In this document: positions 43,309 to 56,574 of the stretch, one piece after another | Layout: each line of letters starts with the position of its first letter | Numbering within the stretch: the first letter of the stretch is position 1 | From: Siphlonurus alternatus | Lineage: Eukaryota > Arthropoda > Insecta > Ephemeroptera > Siphlonuridae | Direction: 5' to 3' | Length of the DNA stretch: 64,000 nucleotides | Assembly (NCBI GenBank): GCA_949825025.1 | Contig: OX463782.1 | Location: 434,001-498,000 of the forward strand | The notes under the pieces: model-generated | What the model was told of the DNA's origin: nothing | Databases searched by the model: none | What the model saw: the letters and a program-made list of their open reading frames with translations, nothing else | Program-made: the position numbers and the translations under genes

Positions 43309-45233
43309 GAATTAACTTGAATTGAATAATTAAATTGAATTGATTTGAATTGAATTGAATTAAATTGAATTGAAATAAATTGAATTGAATTGAATAAATG
43401 AATTGAATTAACTTGAATTGAATTGAATTGAAAAGAATTGAATAATTGAATTGAATTGATTCGAATTGAATTGAACTGAAATGAATTGAATAAATGAATT
43501 GAATTGATTTGAATTGAATTGAATTGAATTTAATTTAATTGAATTAATTTGAATTGATTTGAATTGAATTGAATTAAATTGATTTGAATTGAATTGAATT
43601 GAATTGACTTGAATTGAATGAATTGAATAAAAGAATTGAATTGATTTGAATTGAATTAAATTAATTTAAATTGAATTAAATTGAATTGATTTGAATTGAA
43701 TTGAATTGATTGAATTGAATTGAATTAAATTGAATTAAATTAAATAAGTGAATTGAATTGAATTGAATAAATGAATTGAATTGAATTGAATTGATTTGAA
43801 TTGAACTGCATTGAATTGAATTGAATAAATGAATTGAATTGATTTGAATTGATTTGAATTGAATTAATTTGAATTGAAATGAATTGAATAAATGAATTGA
43901 ATTGATTTGAATTAATTGAATTGAATTGACTTGAATAAATGAATTGAATTGATTTGAATTGAATTGAATAAATGAATTGAATTAAATTAAATTGAATTGA
44001 ATTAAATTGAATTGAATAAATGAATTGAATGAATGAATTGAATTGAATTGAATTGAATTGATTTGAATTGACTTGAATTGAATAAATAAATTGACTTGAT
44101 TTGAATTGAATTGAATAAATGAATTGAATTGAATTGAATTAAATAAGTGAATTGAATTGAATTGAATAAATGAATTGAATTGATTTGAATTGAACTGCAT
44201 TGAATTGAATTGAATTGAATAAATGAATTGAATTGATCTGAATTGATTTGAATTGAATTGATTTGAATTGAAATGAATTGAATAAATGAATTGAATTGAT
44301 TTGAATTAAATTGAATTGATTGAATTGAATTGACTTAAATTGAATAAATGAATTGAATTGATTTGAATTGAATTAAATTGAATTGAATTAAATTGATTTG
44401 AATTGAATCGAATTGAATTGATTTGAATTGAATTGATTTGAATTGATTGAATTGAATTGACTTGAATTGAATAATTGAATTGAATTGATTTAAATTGAAT
44501 TGACTTGAATTGAATCAATTGAATAAATGAATTGAATTGATTTGAATTAAATTGAATTGAATCGAATTGAATTGATTTGAATTGATTTGAATTGATTTGA
44601 ATTGATTTGAATTGATTTGAATTGAATTGATTTGAATTGAAATGAATTGAATTAATGAATTGAATTGATTTGAATTGATTTGAATTGAATTGATTTGAAT
44701 TGATTGAATTAAATTGACTTGAATTGAATAAATGAATTGAATTGATTTGAATTGAATTAAATTGAATTATAATAAATTGACTTGAATTGAATAAATGAAT
44801 TGAATGAATGAATTGAATTGAATTGATTTGAATTGAATTGAATTGAATAAATGAATTGAATTGCATTGATTTAAATTGAATTGAATTGAATTGAATAAAT
44901 GAATTGAATAAATTTGAATTGATTTGAATTGAAATAAATTAAATTGATTTGAATTGAATAAATGAATTGAATTGAATTGAATTGAATTGAATTGAATTAA
45001 ATTGAATTGAATTGAATTGATTTGATTTGAATTGAATTGAATTGACTTGAATTGAATCAATTGAATAAATGAATTGAATTGATTTGAATTAAATTGAATT
45101 GATTTGAATTGATTGAATTGAATTGACTTGAATTGAATAAATGAATTGAATTGATTTGAATTGATTTGAATTGAATTGATTTGAATTGAAATGAATTGAA
45201 TTAATGAATTGAAATGAATTGAATTAATGAATT

Positions 45234-48200
45234 GAACTGCATTGAATTGAATTGAATTGAATTGAATAAATGAATTGATTTGAATTGATTTGAATTGAAT
45301 TGATTTGAATTGAAATGAATTGAATAAATGAATTGAATTGATTTGAATTGATTTGAATTGAATTGATTTGAATTGATTGAATTGAATTGACTTGAATTGA
45401 ATAAATGAATTGAATTGATTTGAATTGATTTGAATTGAATTGATTTGAATTGAAATGAATTGAATTAATGAATTGAAATGAATTGAATTAATGAATTGAA
45501 TTGATTTGAATTGATTTGAATTGAATTGATTTGAATTGATTGAATTAAATTGACTTGAATTGAATAAATGAATTGAATTGATTTGAATTGAATTAAATTG
45601 AATTGAAATAAATTGAATTGAATTGAATAAATGAATTGAATTAAATTATATTGAATTGAATTGAATTGAATTGAATAAATGAATTGAATGAATGAATTGA
45701 ATTGAATTGAATTGATTTGAATTGAATTGAATTGAATTGAATAAATGAATTGAATAAATGAATTGAATTGAATGAAATTGAATTGAATTGAATTGAATTG
45801 AATTCAATGAATTGAATAAATAAATTGACTTGATTTGAATTGAATTGAATAAATGAATTGAATTGAATTAAATAAGTGAATTGAATTGAATTGAATAAAT
45901 GAATTGAATTGAATTGAATTGATTTGAACTGCATTGAATTGAATTGAATTGAATTGAATTGAATAAATGAATTGAATTGATTTGAATTTTTTTGAATTGA
46001 ATTGAATTGATTTGAATTGAATTGACTTAAATTGAATGAATTGAATAAATGAATTGAATTGAATTGATTTGAATTGAATTGATTTGAATTGAATTGAATT
46101 GATTTGAATTGAATTGAATTGAATTGACTTGAATTGAATTAATTGAATAAATGAATTGAATTGAATTCAATTAAATAAGTGAATTGAATTGAATTGAATA
46201 AATGAATTGAATTGAATTGAATTGATTTGAATTGATTTGAATTGAAATGAATTGAATAAATGAATTGAATTGATTTGAATTGATTTGAATTGAATTGATT
46301 TGAATTGATTGAATTGAATTGACTTGAATTGAATAAATGAATTGAATTGATTTGAATTGAATTGAATTAAATTGAATTGAAATAAATTGAATTGAATTAT
46401 ATAAATGAATTGAATTAAACTAAATTGAATTGAATTGAATAATTGAATTGAATGAATGAATTGAATTGAATTGAATTAAATTGAATAAATGAATTGAATT
46501 GCATTGATTTGAATTGAATTGAATTGAATAAATGAATTGAATAAATTTGAATTGAATTAAATTGAATTTAATTGAATTGAATTGAATTGAATTGAATAAA
46601 TGAATTGAATTGATTTGAATTGAATGAAATTGAATTGGATTGATTTGAATTGAATTGAATTGAATTAAATTGAATTGAATTGACTTGAATTGAATGAATT
46701 GAATAAATAAATTGACTTGATTTGAATTGAATTTAATAAATAAATTGAATTGAATTGAATTGAATTAAATAAGTGAATTGAATTGAATTGAATAAATGAA
46801 TTAAATTGAATTGAATTGAATTGATTTGAATTGAACTGCATTGAATTGAATTGAATTGATTTGAATTGATTTGAATTGAAATGAATTGAATAAATGAATT
46901 GAATTGAATTGAATTGATTTGAATTGAACTGCATTGAATTGAATTGAATAAATGAATTGAATAAATGAATTGAATTGATTTGAATTGATTTGAATTGATT
47001 TGAATTGATTTGAATTGAATTGATTTGAATTGATTGAATTGAATTGACTTGAATTGAATAAATGAATTGAATTGATTTGAATTGAATTAAATTGAATTGA
47101 AATAAATTGAATTGAATTATATAAATGAATTGAATTAAATTGAATTGAATTGAATAATTGAATTGAATGAATGAATTGAATTGAATTGAATTGAATTGAA
47201 TTAAATTGAATAAATGAATTGAATTGCATTGATTTGAATTGAATTGAATTGAATAAATGAATTGAATAAATTTGAATTGATTTGAATTGATTTGAATTGA
47301 ATTAAATTGAATTGAATTTAATTGAATTGAATAAATGAATTGAATTGATTTGAATTGAATGAAATTGAATTGAATTGATTTGAATTGAATTGAATTGAAT
47401 TGAATTAAATAAGTGAATTGAATTTAATTGAATAAATGAATTAAATTGAATTGAATTGAATTGATTTGAATTGAACTGCATTGAATTGAATTGAATTGAT
47501 TTGAATTGAATTGATTTGAATTGAAATGAATTGAATAAATGAATTGAATTGATTTGAATTGATTTGAATTGATTTGAATTGATTGAATTGAATAAATGAA
47601 TTGAATTGATTTGAATTGAATTGAATTGAATTGAATAAATGAATTGAATTGATTTGAATTGATTTGAATTGAATTGATTTGAATTGATTGAATTGAATTG
47701 ACTTGAATTGAATAAGTGAATTGAATTGATTTGAATTGATTTGAATTGAATTGATTTGAATTGAAATGAATTGAATTAATGAATTGAAATGAATTGAATT
47801 GATTTGAATTGATTTGAATTGAATTGATTTGAATTGATTGAATTAAATTGACTTGAATTGACTTGAATTGAATGAATTGAATAAATAAATTGACTTGATT
47901 TGAATTGAATTTAATAAATAAATTGAATTGAATTGAATTGAATTAAATAAGTGAATTGAATTGAATTGAATAAATGAATTAAATTGAATTGAATTGAATT
48001 GATTTGAATTGAACTGCATTGAATTGAATTGAATTGATTTGAATTAATTTGAATTGAAATGAATTGAATAAATGAATTGAATTGAATTGAATTGATTTGA
48101 ATTGAACTGCATTGAATTGAATTGAATAAATGAATTGAATAAATGAATTGAATTGATTTGAATTGATTTGAATTGAAATTAATTGAATAAATGAATTGAA

Positions 48201-48925
48201 TTGATTTGAATTGATTTGAATTGAATTGATTTGAATTGATTGAATTGAATTGACTTGAATTGAATAAATGAATTGAATTGATTTGTATTGAATTAAATTG
48301 AATTGAAATAAATTGAATTGAATTATATAAATGAATTGAATTAAATTAAATTGAATTGAATTGAATAATTGAATTGAATGAATGAATTGAATTGAATTGA
48401 ATTGAATTGAATTGAATTAAATTGAATAAATGAATTGAATTGCATTGATTTGAATTGAATTGAATTGAATTGAATAAATGAATTGAATAAATTTGAATTG
48501 ATTTGAATTGATTTGAATTGAATTAAATTGAATTGAATTTAATTGAATTGAATTGAATAAATGAATTGAATTGATTTGAATTGAATGAAATTGAATTGAA
48601 TTGATTTGAATTGAATTGAATTGAATTGAATTGAATTGAATTGAATTAAATAAGTGAATTGAATTGAATTGAATAAATGAATTAAATTGAATTGAATTGA
48701 TTTGAATTGAACTGCATTGAATTGAATTGAATTGATTTGAATTGAATTGATTTGAATTGAAATGAATTGAATAAATGAATTGAATTGATTTGAATTGATT
48801 TGAATTGATTGAATTGAATAAATGAATTGAATTGATTTGAATTGAATTGAATTGAATTGAATTGAATTGAATTGAATAAATGAATTGAATTGCATTGATT
48901 TGAATTGAATTGAATTGAATTGAAT
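45234..48925 (+). repeat. Divergent block C, copy 1
   Basis: Not present between about 121 and 45,200 except for a short piece in B1 (about 5,650-5,836). It opens after gaactgcattg with A-like words (aaattatattg near 45,648) and then has marks seen only in C: a 7-base T run (45,987-45,993), attatataaatg at 46,396, 47,116 and 48,322, aaactaaattg near 46,415, and tttaataaataaattg near 46,732 and 47,919. The three attatataaatg copies, 720 and 1,206 bp apart, show that C contains its own shorter tandem repeat. No coding function is suggested. Confidence 0.8.
45987..45993 (+). other. T7 tract in block C
   Basis: A run of seven T between gaa and gaattg. Elsewhere T runs are four bases or fewer. 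It recurs only at 57,328-57,334 in the second C copy, so it is a private mark of this block. Confidence 0.85.
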
Positions 48926-50040
48926 AAACGAATTTAATTGATTTGAATTGATTTGAATTAAATTGATTTAAATTGATTTGAATTGAATTGATTTGAATTG
49001 AAATGAATTGAATAAATGAATTGATTTGAATTGATTTGAATTGATTGAATTGAATTGACTTGAATTGAATTAAATTGATATAAATTGAATTGAATTGAAT
49101 TGAATTGAATAATTGAATTGATTTGAATTGAATTGAATTGAATTGAATTGATTTGAATTGAATTGAATTGAATTGAATAAATGAATTGAATTGATTTGAA
49201 TTGAATTGAATTGAATTGAATTGAATAAATGAATTGAATTGCATTGATTTGAATTGAATTGAATTGAATTAATGAATTTAATTGATTTGAATTGATTTGA
49301 ATTGAATTGATTTGAATTGATTTGAATTGAATTGATTTGAATTGAAATGAATTGAATAAATGAATTGAATTGATTTGAATTGATTTGAATTGATTTGAAT
49401 TGATTGAATTGAATTGACTTGAATTGAATAAATGAATTGAATTAAATTAAATTGAATTGAATTGAATTGAATTAAATTGAATTGAATTGAATTAAATTGA
49501 ATTGAATAAATAAATTGAATGAATGAATTGAATTGAATTGATTTGAATTGAATTGAATTGAATTGAATTGAATTGAATTGAATTGAATTGAATTGAATTG
49601 AATTGAATTGAATTGAATTGAATTGAATTGAATTGAATAAATGAATTGAATTGCATTGATTTGAATTGAATTGAATTGAATTGAATTGAATTGAATAAAT
49701 GAATTAAATTGATTTGAATTGATTTGAATTGAATTGATTTGAATTGATTTGAATTGAATTGATTTGAATTGAAATGAATTGAATAAATGAATTGAATTGA
49801 TTTGAATTGATTTGAATTGAATTGATTTGAATTGATTGAATTGAATTGACTTGAATTGAATTAATGAATTGAATTGATTTGAATTGAATTGAATTAAATT
49901 GAATTGAAATAAATTGAATTGAATTGAATAAATGAATTGAATTAAATTAAATTGAATTGAATTGAATAAATGAATTGAATTGATTTGAATTGAATTGAAT
50001 TGAATTGAATTGAATTGAATAAATGAATTGATTTGAATTC
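48926..50040 (+). repeat. Block D, copy in B8
   Basis: Begins at aaacgaatttaattg, contains ttgatataaattg near 49,077 and a pure (GAATT)n run of about 95 bp near 49,544-49,637, and ends at the tail GAATTC. D replaces the middle module of normal units. Confidence 0.78.
49544..49637 (+). repeat. Uninterrupted (GAATT)n run, about 19 words
   Basis: One of the two longest pure pentamer runs seen. The corresponding runs in other units differ in length, as expected for replication slippage. Confidence 0.85.
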
Positions 50041-50815
50041 AATTGAATTAAATTGAATTGAAATAAATTGAATTGAATTGAATAAATGAATTGAATTAAA
50101 TTAAATTGAATTGAATTGAATAAATGAATTGAATTGCATTGATTTGAATTGAATTGAATTGAATTGAATTGAATAAATGAATTGAATTAAATTAAATTGA
50201 TTTGAATTGACTTGAATTGAATGAATTGAATAAAAGAATTGAATTGATTTTAATTGAATTAAATTAAATTAAATTGATTTGAATTGAATTGATTTGAATT
50301 GAATTGAATTGAATTGATTTGATTTGAATTGAATTGACTTGAATTGAATCAATTGAATAAATGAATTGAATTGATTTGAATTGAATTGAATGAATTGAAT
50401 AAATGAATTGAATTGAATTGAATTGAATAAATGAATTAAATAAATTTGAATTGAATTGAATTGAATTAAATTGAATTTAATTGAATTGAATTGAATTGAA
50501 TTGAATTGAATTGAATAAATGAATTGAATTGAATTGAATTGAATTAAATAAGTGAATTGAATTGAATAAATGAACTGAACTGCATTGAATTGAATTGAAT
50601 TGAATTAATTTGAATTGATTTAAATTGAATTGACTTGAATTGAATGAATTGAATAAATGAATTGAATTGATTTGAATTGAATGAAATTGAATTGAATTGA
50701 ACTGCATTGAATTGAATTGAAATGATTTGAATTGATTTGAATTGAAATGAATTGAATAAATGAATTGAATTGATTTGAATTAATTTGAATTGAATTGATT
50801 TGAATTGATTGAATT

Positions 50816-53800
50816 GAATTAACTTGAATTGAATAATTAAATTGAATTGATTTGAATTGAATTAAATTGAATTGAAATAAATTGAATTGAATTGAATAAA
50901 TGAATTGAATTAACTTGAATTGAATTGAATTGAAATGAATTGAATAAATGAATTGAATTGATTCGAATTGAATTGAACTGAAATGAATTGAATAAATGAA
51001 TTGAATTGATTTGAATTGAATTGAATTGAATTGAATTTAATTGAATTAATTTGAATTGATTTGAATTGAATTAAATTGATTTGAATTGAATTGAATTGAA
51101 TTGACTTGAATTGAATGAATTGAATAAAAGAATTGAATTGATTTGAATTGAATTAAATTAAATTAAATTGAATTAAATTGAATTGATTTGAATTGAATTG
51201 AATTGATTGAATTGAATTGAATTAAATTGAATTAAATTAAATAAGTGAATTGAATTGAATTGAATAAATGAATTGAATTGAATTGAATTGATTTGAATTG
51301 AACTGCATTGAATTGAATTGAATTGAATAAATGAATTGAATTGATCTGAATTGATTTGAATTGAAATGAATTGAATAAATGAATTGAATTGATTTGAATT
51401 AAATTGATTTGAATTGATTGAATTGAATTGACTTGAATTGAATAAATGAATTGAATTGATTTGAATTGAATTGAATTAAATTGAATTAAATTGATTTGAA
51501 TTGAATCGAATTGAATTGATTTGAATTGAATTGATTTGAATTGATTGAATTGAATTGACTTGAATTGAATAATTGAATTGAATTGATTTAAATTGAATTG
51601 ACTTGAATTGAATCAATTGAATAAATGAATTGAATTGATTTGAATTGAATTAAATTGATTTGAATTGAATCGAATTGAATTGATTTGAATTAATTTGAAT
51701 TGATTTGAATTGATTTGAATTGAATTGATTTGAATTGAAATGAATTGAATTAATGAATTGAATTGATTTGAATTGAATTGATTTGAATTGATTGAAATAA
51801 ATTGACTTGAATTGAATAAATGAATTGAATTGATTTGAATTGAATTAAATTGAATTAAAATAAATTGAATTGAATTGAATAAATGAATTGAATTAAATTA
51901 TATTGAATTGAATTGAATTGAATTAAATTGAATTGAATTGAATAAATGAATTGAATGAATGAATTGAATTGAATTGATTTGAATTGAATTGAATTGAATT
52001 GAATAAATGAATTGAATTGCATTGATTTAAATTGAATTGAATTGAATTGAATAAATGAATTGAATAAATTTGAATTGATTTGAATTGAAATAAATTAAAT
52101 TGATTTGAATTGAATAAATGAATTGAATTGCATTGATTTGAATTGAATTGAATTGAATTGAATTGAATAAATGAATTTAATTGATTTGAATTGATTTGAA
52201 TTGAATTGATTTGAATTGAATTGAATTGATTTGAATTGAAATGAATTGAATAAATGAATTGAATTGATTTGAATTGATTTGAATTGATTGAATTGAATTG
52301 ACTTGAATTGAATAAATGAATTGATTTGATTTGAATTGAATTGAATTAAATTGAATTGAAATAAATTGAATTGAATTGAATAAATGAATTGAATTAAATT
52401 AAATTGAATTGAATTGAATTGAATAAATAAATTGAATGAATGAATTGAATTGAATTGATTTGAATTGAATTGAATTGAATTGAATTGAATAAATGAATTG
52501 AATTGCATTGATTTGAATTGAATTGAATTGAATTGAATAAATGAATTGAATAAATTTGAATTGATTTGAATTGAATTAAATTAAATTGATTTGAATTGAC
52601 TTGAATTGAATGAATTGAATAAAAGAATTGAATTGATTTTAATTGAATTAAATTAAATTAAATTAAATTGAATTGAATTGATTTGAATTGAATTGATTTG
52701 AATTGAATTAAATTGAATTGAATTGATTTGATTTGAATTGAATTGACTTGAATTGAATCAATTGAATAAATGAATTGAATGGATTTGAATTGAATCGAAT
52801 TGAATTGAATAAATGAATTGAATTAAATTGAATTGAATTGAATTGAATAAATGAATTGAATGAATTGAATTGAATTGAATTGAATTGAATTGAATTGAAT
52901 TGAATTGAATTGAATTGAATTGAATTGAATAAATGAATTGAATTGCATTGATTTGAATTGAATTGAATTGAATTGAATTGAATAAATGAATAGAATAAAT
53001 TTGAATTGATTTGAATTGATATAAATTAAATTGATTTGAATTAAATTGACTTGAATTGAATGAATTGAATAAAAGAATTGAATTGATTTGAATTGAATTA
53101 AATTAAATTGAATTAAATTGAATTGATTTGAATTGAATTGATTTGAATTGAATTGAATTGAATTGATTTGATTTGATTTGAATTGAATTGACTTGAATTG
53201 GATCAATTGAATAAATGAATTGAATTGATTTGAATTGAATAAATGAATTGAATTGAATTGAATTGAATAAATGAATTAAATAAATTTGAATTGATTTGAA
53301 TTGATTTGAATTGATTTGAATTGAATTAAATTGAATTTATTGAATTTAATTGAATTGAATTGAATAAATGAATTGATTTGATTTGAATTGAATGAAATTG
53401 AATTGAATTGATTTGAATTGAATGGAATTGATTTGAATTGACTTGAATTGAATGAATTGAATAAATAAATTGACTTGATTTGAATTGAATTGAATAAATG
53501 AATTGAATTGAATTAAATTAAATAAGTGAATTGAATTGAATTGAATAAATGAATTAAATTGAATTGAATTGAATTGATTTGAATTGAACTGCATTGAATT
53601 GAATTGAATTGATTTGAATTGAATGAAATGAATTGAATAAATGAATTGAATTGATTTGAATTGATTTGAATTGAATTGATTTGAATTGATTGAATTGAAT
53701 TGACTTGAATTGAATTAATGAATTGAATTGATTTGAATTGAATTGAATTAAATTGAATTGAAATAAATTGAATTGAATTGAATAAATGAATTGAATTAAA

Positions 53801-54654
53801 TTAAATTGAATTGAATTGAATAAATGAATTGAATTGATTTGAATTGAATTGAATTGAATTGAATTGAATTGAATTGAATAAATGAATTGAATTGATTTGA
53901 ATTCAATTGAATTAAATTGAATTGAAATAAATTGAATTGAATTGAATAAATGAATTGAATTAAATTAAATTGAATTGAATTGAATAAATGAATTGAATTG
54001 CATTGATTTGAATTGAATTGAATTGAATAAATGAATTGAATTAAATTAAATTGATTTGAATTGACTTGAATTGAATGAATTGAATAAAAGAATTGAATTG
54101 ATTTTAATTGAATTAAATTAAATTAAATTGATTTGAATTGAATTGATTTGAATTGAATTGAATTGAATTGATTTGATTTGAATTGAATTGACTTGAATTG
54201 AATCAATTGAATAAATGAATTGAATTGATTTGAATTGAATTGAATGAATTGAATAAATGAATTGAATTGAATTGAATTGAATAAATGAATTAAATAAATT
54301 TGAATTGAATTGAATTAAATTGAATTTAATTGAATTGAATTGAATTGAATTGAATTGAATAAATGAATTGAATTGAATTGAATTAAATAAGTGAATTGAA
54401 TTGAATAAATGAACTGAACTGCATTGAATTGAATTGAATTGAATTAATTTGAATTGATTTAAATTGAATTGACTTGAATTGAATGAATTGAATAAATGAA
54501 TTGAATTGATTTGAATTGAATGAAATTGAATTGAATTGATTTGAATTGAACTGCATTGAATTGAATTGAATTGATTTGAATTGAAATGAATTGAATAAAT
54601 GAATTGAATTGATTTGAATTAATTTGAATTGAATTGATTTGAATTGATTGAATT
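50816..54654 (+). repeat. Satellite unit A5, type A head with B-type tail (3.8 kb)
   Basis: The head is type A (gaaatgaattgaataaatg, TTCGAA at 50,962-50,967, aaattatattg near 51,898). The tail has GAATTC at 53,899-53,904, a B-tail mark that A1-A4 lack, and the shortened gaattaaattaaattg also seen in B7. The change of parentage is consistent with the join between the two copies of the 11.35 kb duplication, near or after 52,986. The middle module ends near 53,594. Confidence 0.82.
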
Positions 54655-56574
54655 GAATTAACTTGAATTGAATAATTAAATTGAATTGATTTGAATTGAA
54701 TTGAATTAAATTGAATTGAAATAAATTGAATTGAATTGAATAAATGAATTGAATTAACTTGAATTGAATTGAATTGAAAAGAATTGAATAATTGAATTGA
54801 ATTGATTCGAATTGAATTGAACTGAAATGAATTGAATAAATGAATTGAATTGATTTGAATTGAATTGAATTGAATTTAATTTAATTGAATTAATTTGAAT
54901 TGATTTGAATTGAATTGAATTAAATTGATTTGAATTGAATTGAATTGAATTGACTTGAATTGAATGAATTGAATAAAAGAATTGAATTGATTTGAATTGA
55001 ATTAAATTAATTTAAATTGAATTAAATTGAATTGATTTGAATTGAATTGAATTGATTGAATTGAATTGAATTAAATTGAATTAAATTAAATAAGTGAATT
55101 GAATTGAATTGAATAAATGAATTGAATTGAATTGAATTGATTTGAATTGAACTGCATTGAATTGAATTGAATAAATGAATTGAATTGATTTGAATTGATT
55201 TGAATTGAATTAATTTGAATTGAAATGAATTGAATAAATGAATTGAATTGATTTGAATTAATTGAATTGAATTGACTTGAATAAATGAATTGAATTGATT
55301 TGAATTGAATTGAATAAATGAATTGAATTAAATTAAATTGAATTGAATTAAATTGAATTGAATAAATGAATTGAATGAATGAATTGAATTGAATTGAATT
55401 GAATTGATTTGAATTGACTTGAATTGAATAAATAAATTGACTTGATTTGAATTGAATTGAATAAATGAATTGAATTGAATTGAATTAAATAAGTGAATTG
55501 AATTGAATTGAATAAATGAATTGAATTGATTTGAATTGAACTGCATTGAATTGAATTGAATTGAATAAATGAATTGAATTGATCTGAATTGATTTGAATT
55601 GAATTGATTTGAATTGAAATGAATTGAATAAATGAATTGAATTGATTTGAATTAAATTGAATTGATTGAATTGAATTGACTTAAATTGAATAAATGAATT
55701 GAATTGATTTGAATTGAATTAAATTGAATTGAATTAAATTGATTTGAATTGAATCGAATTGAATTGATTTGAATTGAATTGATTTGAATTGATTGAATTG
55801 AATTGACTTGAATTGAATAATTGAATTGAATTGATTTAAATTGAATTGACTTGAATTGAATCAATTGAATAAATGAATTGAATTGATTTGAATTAAATTG
55901 AATTGAATCGAATTGAATTGATTTGAATTGATTTGAATTGATTTGAATTGATTTGAATTGATTTGAATTGAATTGATTTGAATTGAAATGAATTGAATTA
56001 ATGAATTGAATTGATTTGAATTGATTTGAATTGAATTGATTTGAATTGATTGAATTAAATTGACTTGAATTGAATAAATGAATTGAATTGATTTGAATTG
56101 AATTAAATTGAATTATAATAAATTGACTTGAATTGAATAAATGAATTGAATGAATGAATTGAATTGAATTGATTTGAATTGAATTGAATTGAATAAATGA
56201 ATTGAATTGCATTGATTTAAATTGAATTGAATTGAATTGAATAAATGAATTGAATAAATTTGAATTGATTTGAATTGAAATAAATTAAATTGATTTGAAT
56301 TGAATAAATGAATTGAATTGAATTGAATTGAATTGAATTAAATTGAATTGAATTGAATTGATTTGATTTGAATTGAATTGAATTGACTTGAATTGAATCA
56401 ATTGAATAAATGAATTGAATTGATTTGAATTAAATTGAATTGATTTGAATTGATTGAATTGAATTGACTTGAATTGAATAAATGAATTGAATTGATTTGA
56501 ATTGATTTGAATTGAATTGATTTGAATTGAAATGAATTGAATTAATGAATTGAAATGAATTGAATTAATGAATT

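Larger units (their letters stand above)
43309..50815 (+). repeat. Satellite unit B8, expanded with C and D blocks (7.5 kb)
   Basis: Type B head (TTCGAA at 43,460-43,465) continuing as B to about 45,234. It then carries the C block, the D block, and a B tail with GAATTC at 50,035-50,040. Two extra GAATTC sites lie in C (45,800-45,805 and 46,163-46,168). The middle module is missing, as in B1. It is almost twice the normal unit length. It pairs with B9 at an offset of about 11,341-11,346 bp with few differences seen. Confidence 0.83.
41635..52986 (+). repeat. Tandem duplication of about 11.35 kb, copy 1
   Basis: Begins where similarity to copy 2 begins (tgaatagaataaa at 41,635 and 52,987) and contains the tail of B7, all of B8 and the head of A5. 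Matched landmarks: middle-module end 42,257/53,594; TTCGAA 43,460/54,806; T-run 45,987/57,328; aaacg 48,926/60,272; TTCGAA 50,962/62,288. Offsets stay between about 11,326 and 11,352. Confidence 0.85.

Noticed and set aside
45800..45815. TTCAATGAA, resembling a TTCNNNGAA transcription factor site
   Set aside because: A chance product of one C substitution next to a 4-bp word; occurs only in the two C copies and has no gene context.
46396..48332. TATATAAA strings (TATA-box-like) in block C
   Set aside because: They are word variants in an AT-rich array, recur inside a sub-repeat, and no gene lies downstream.
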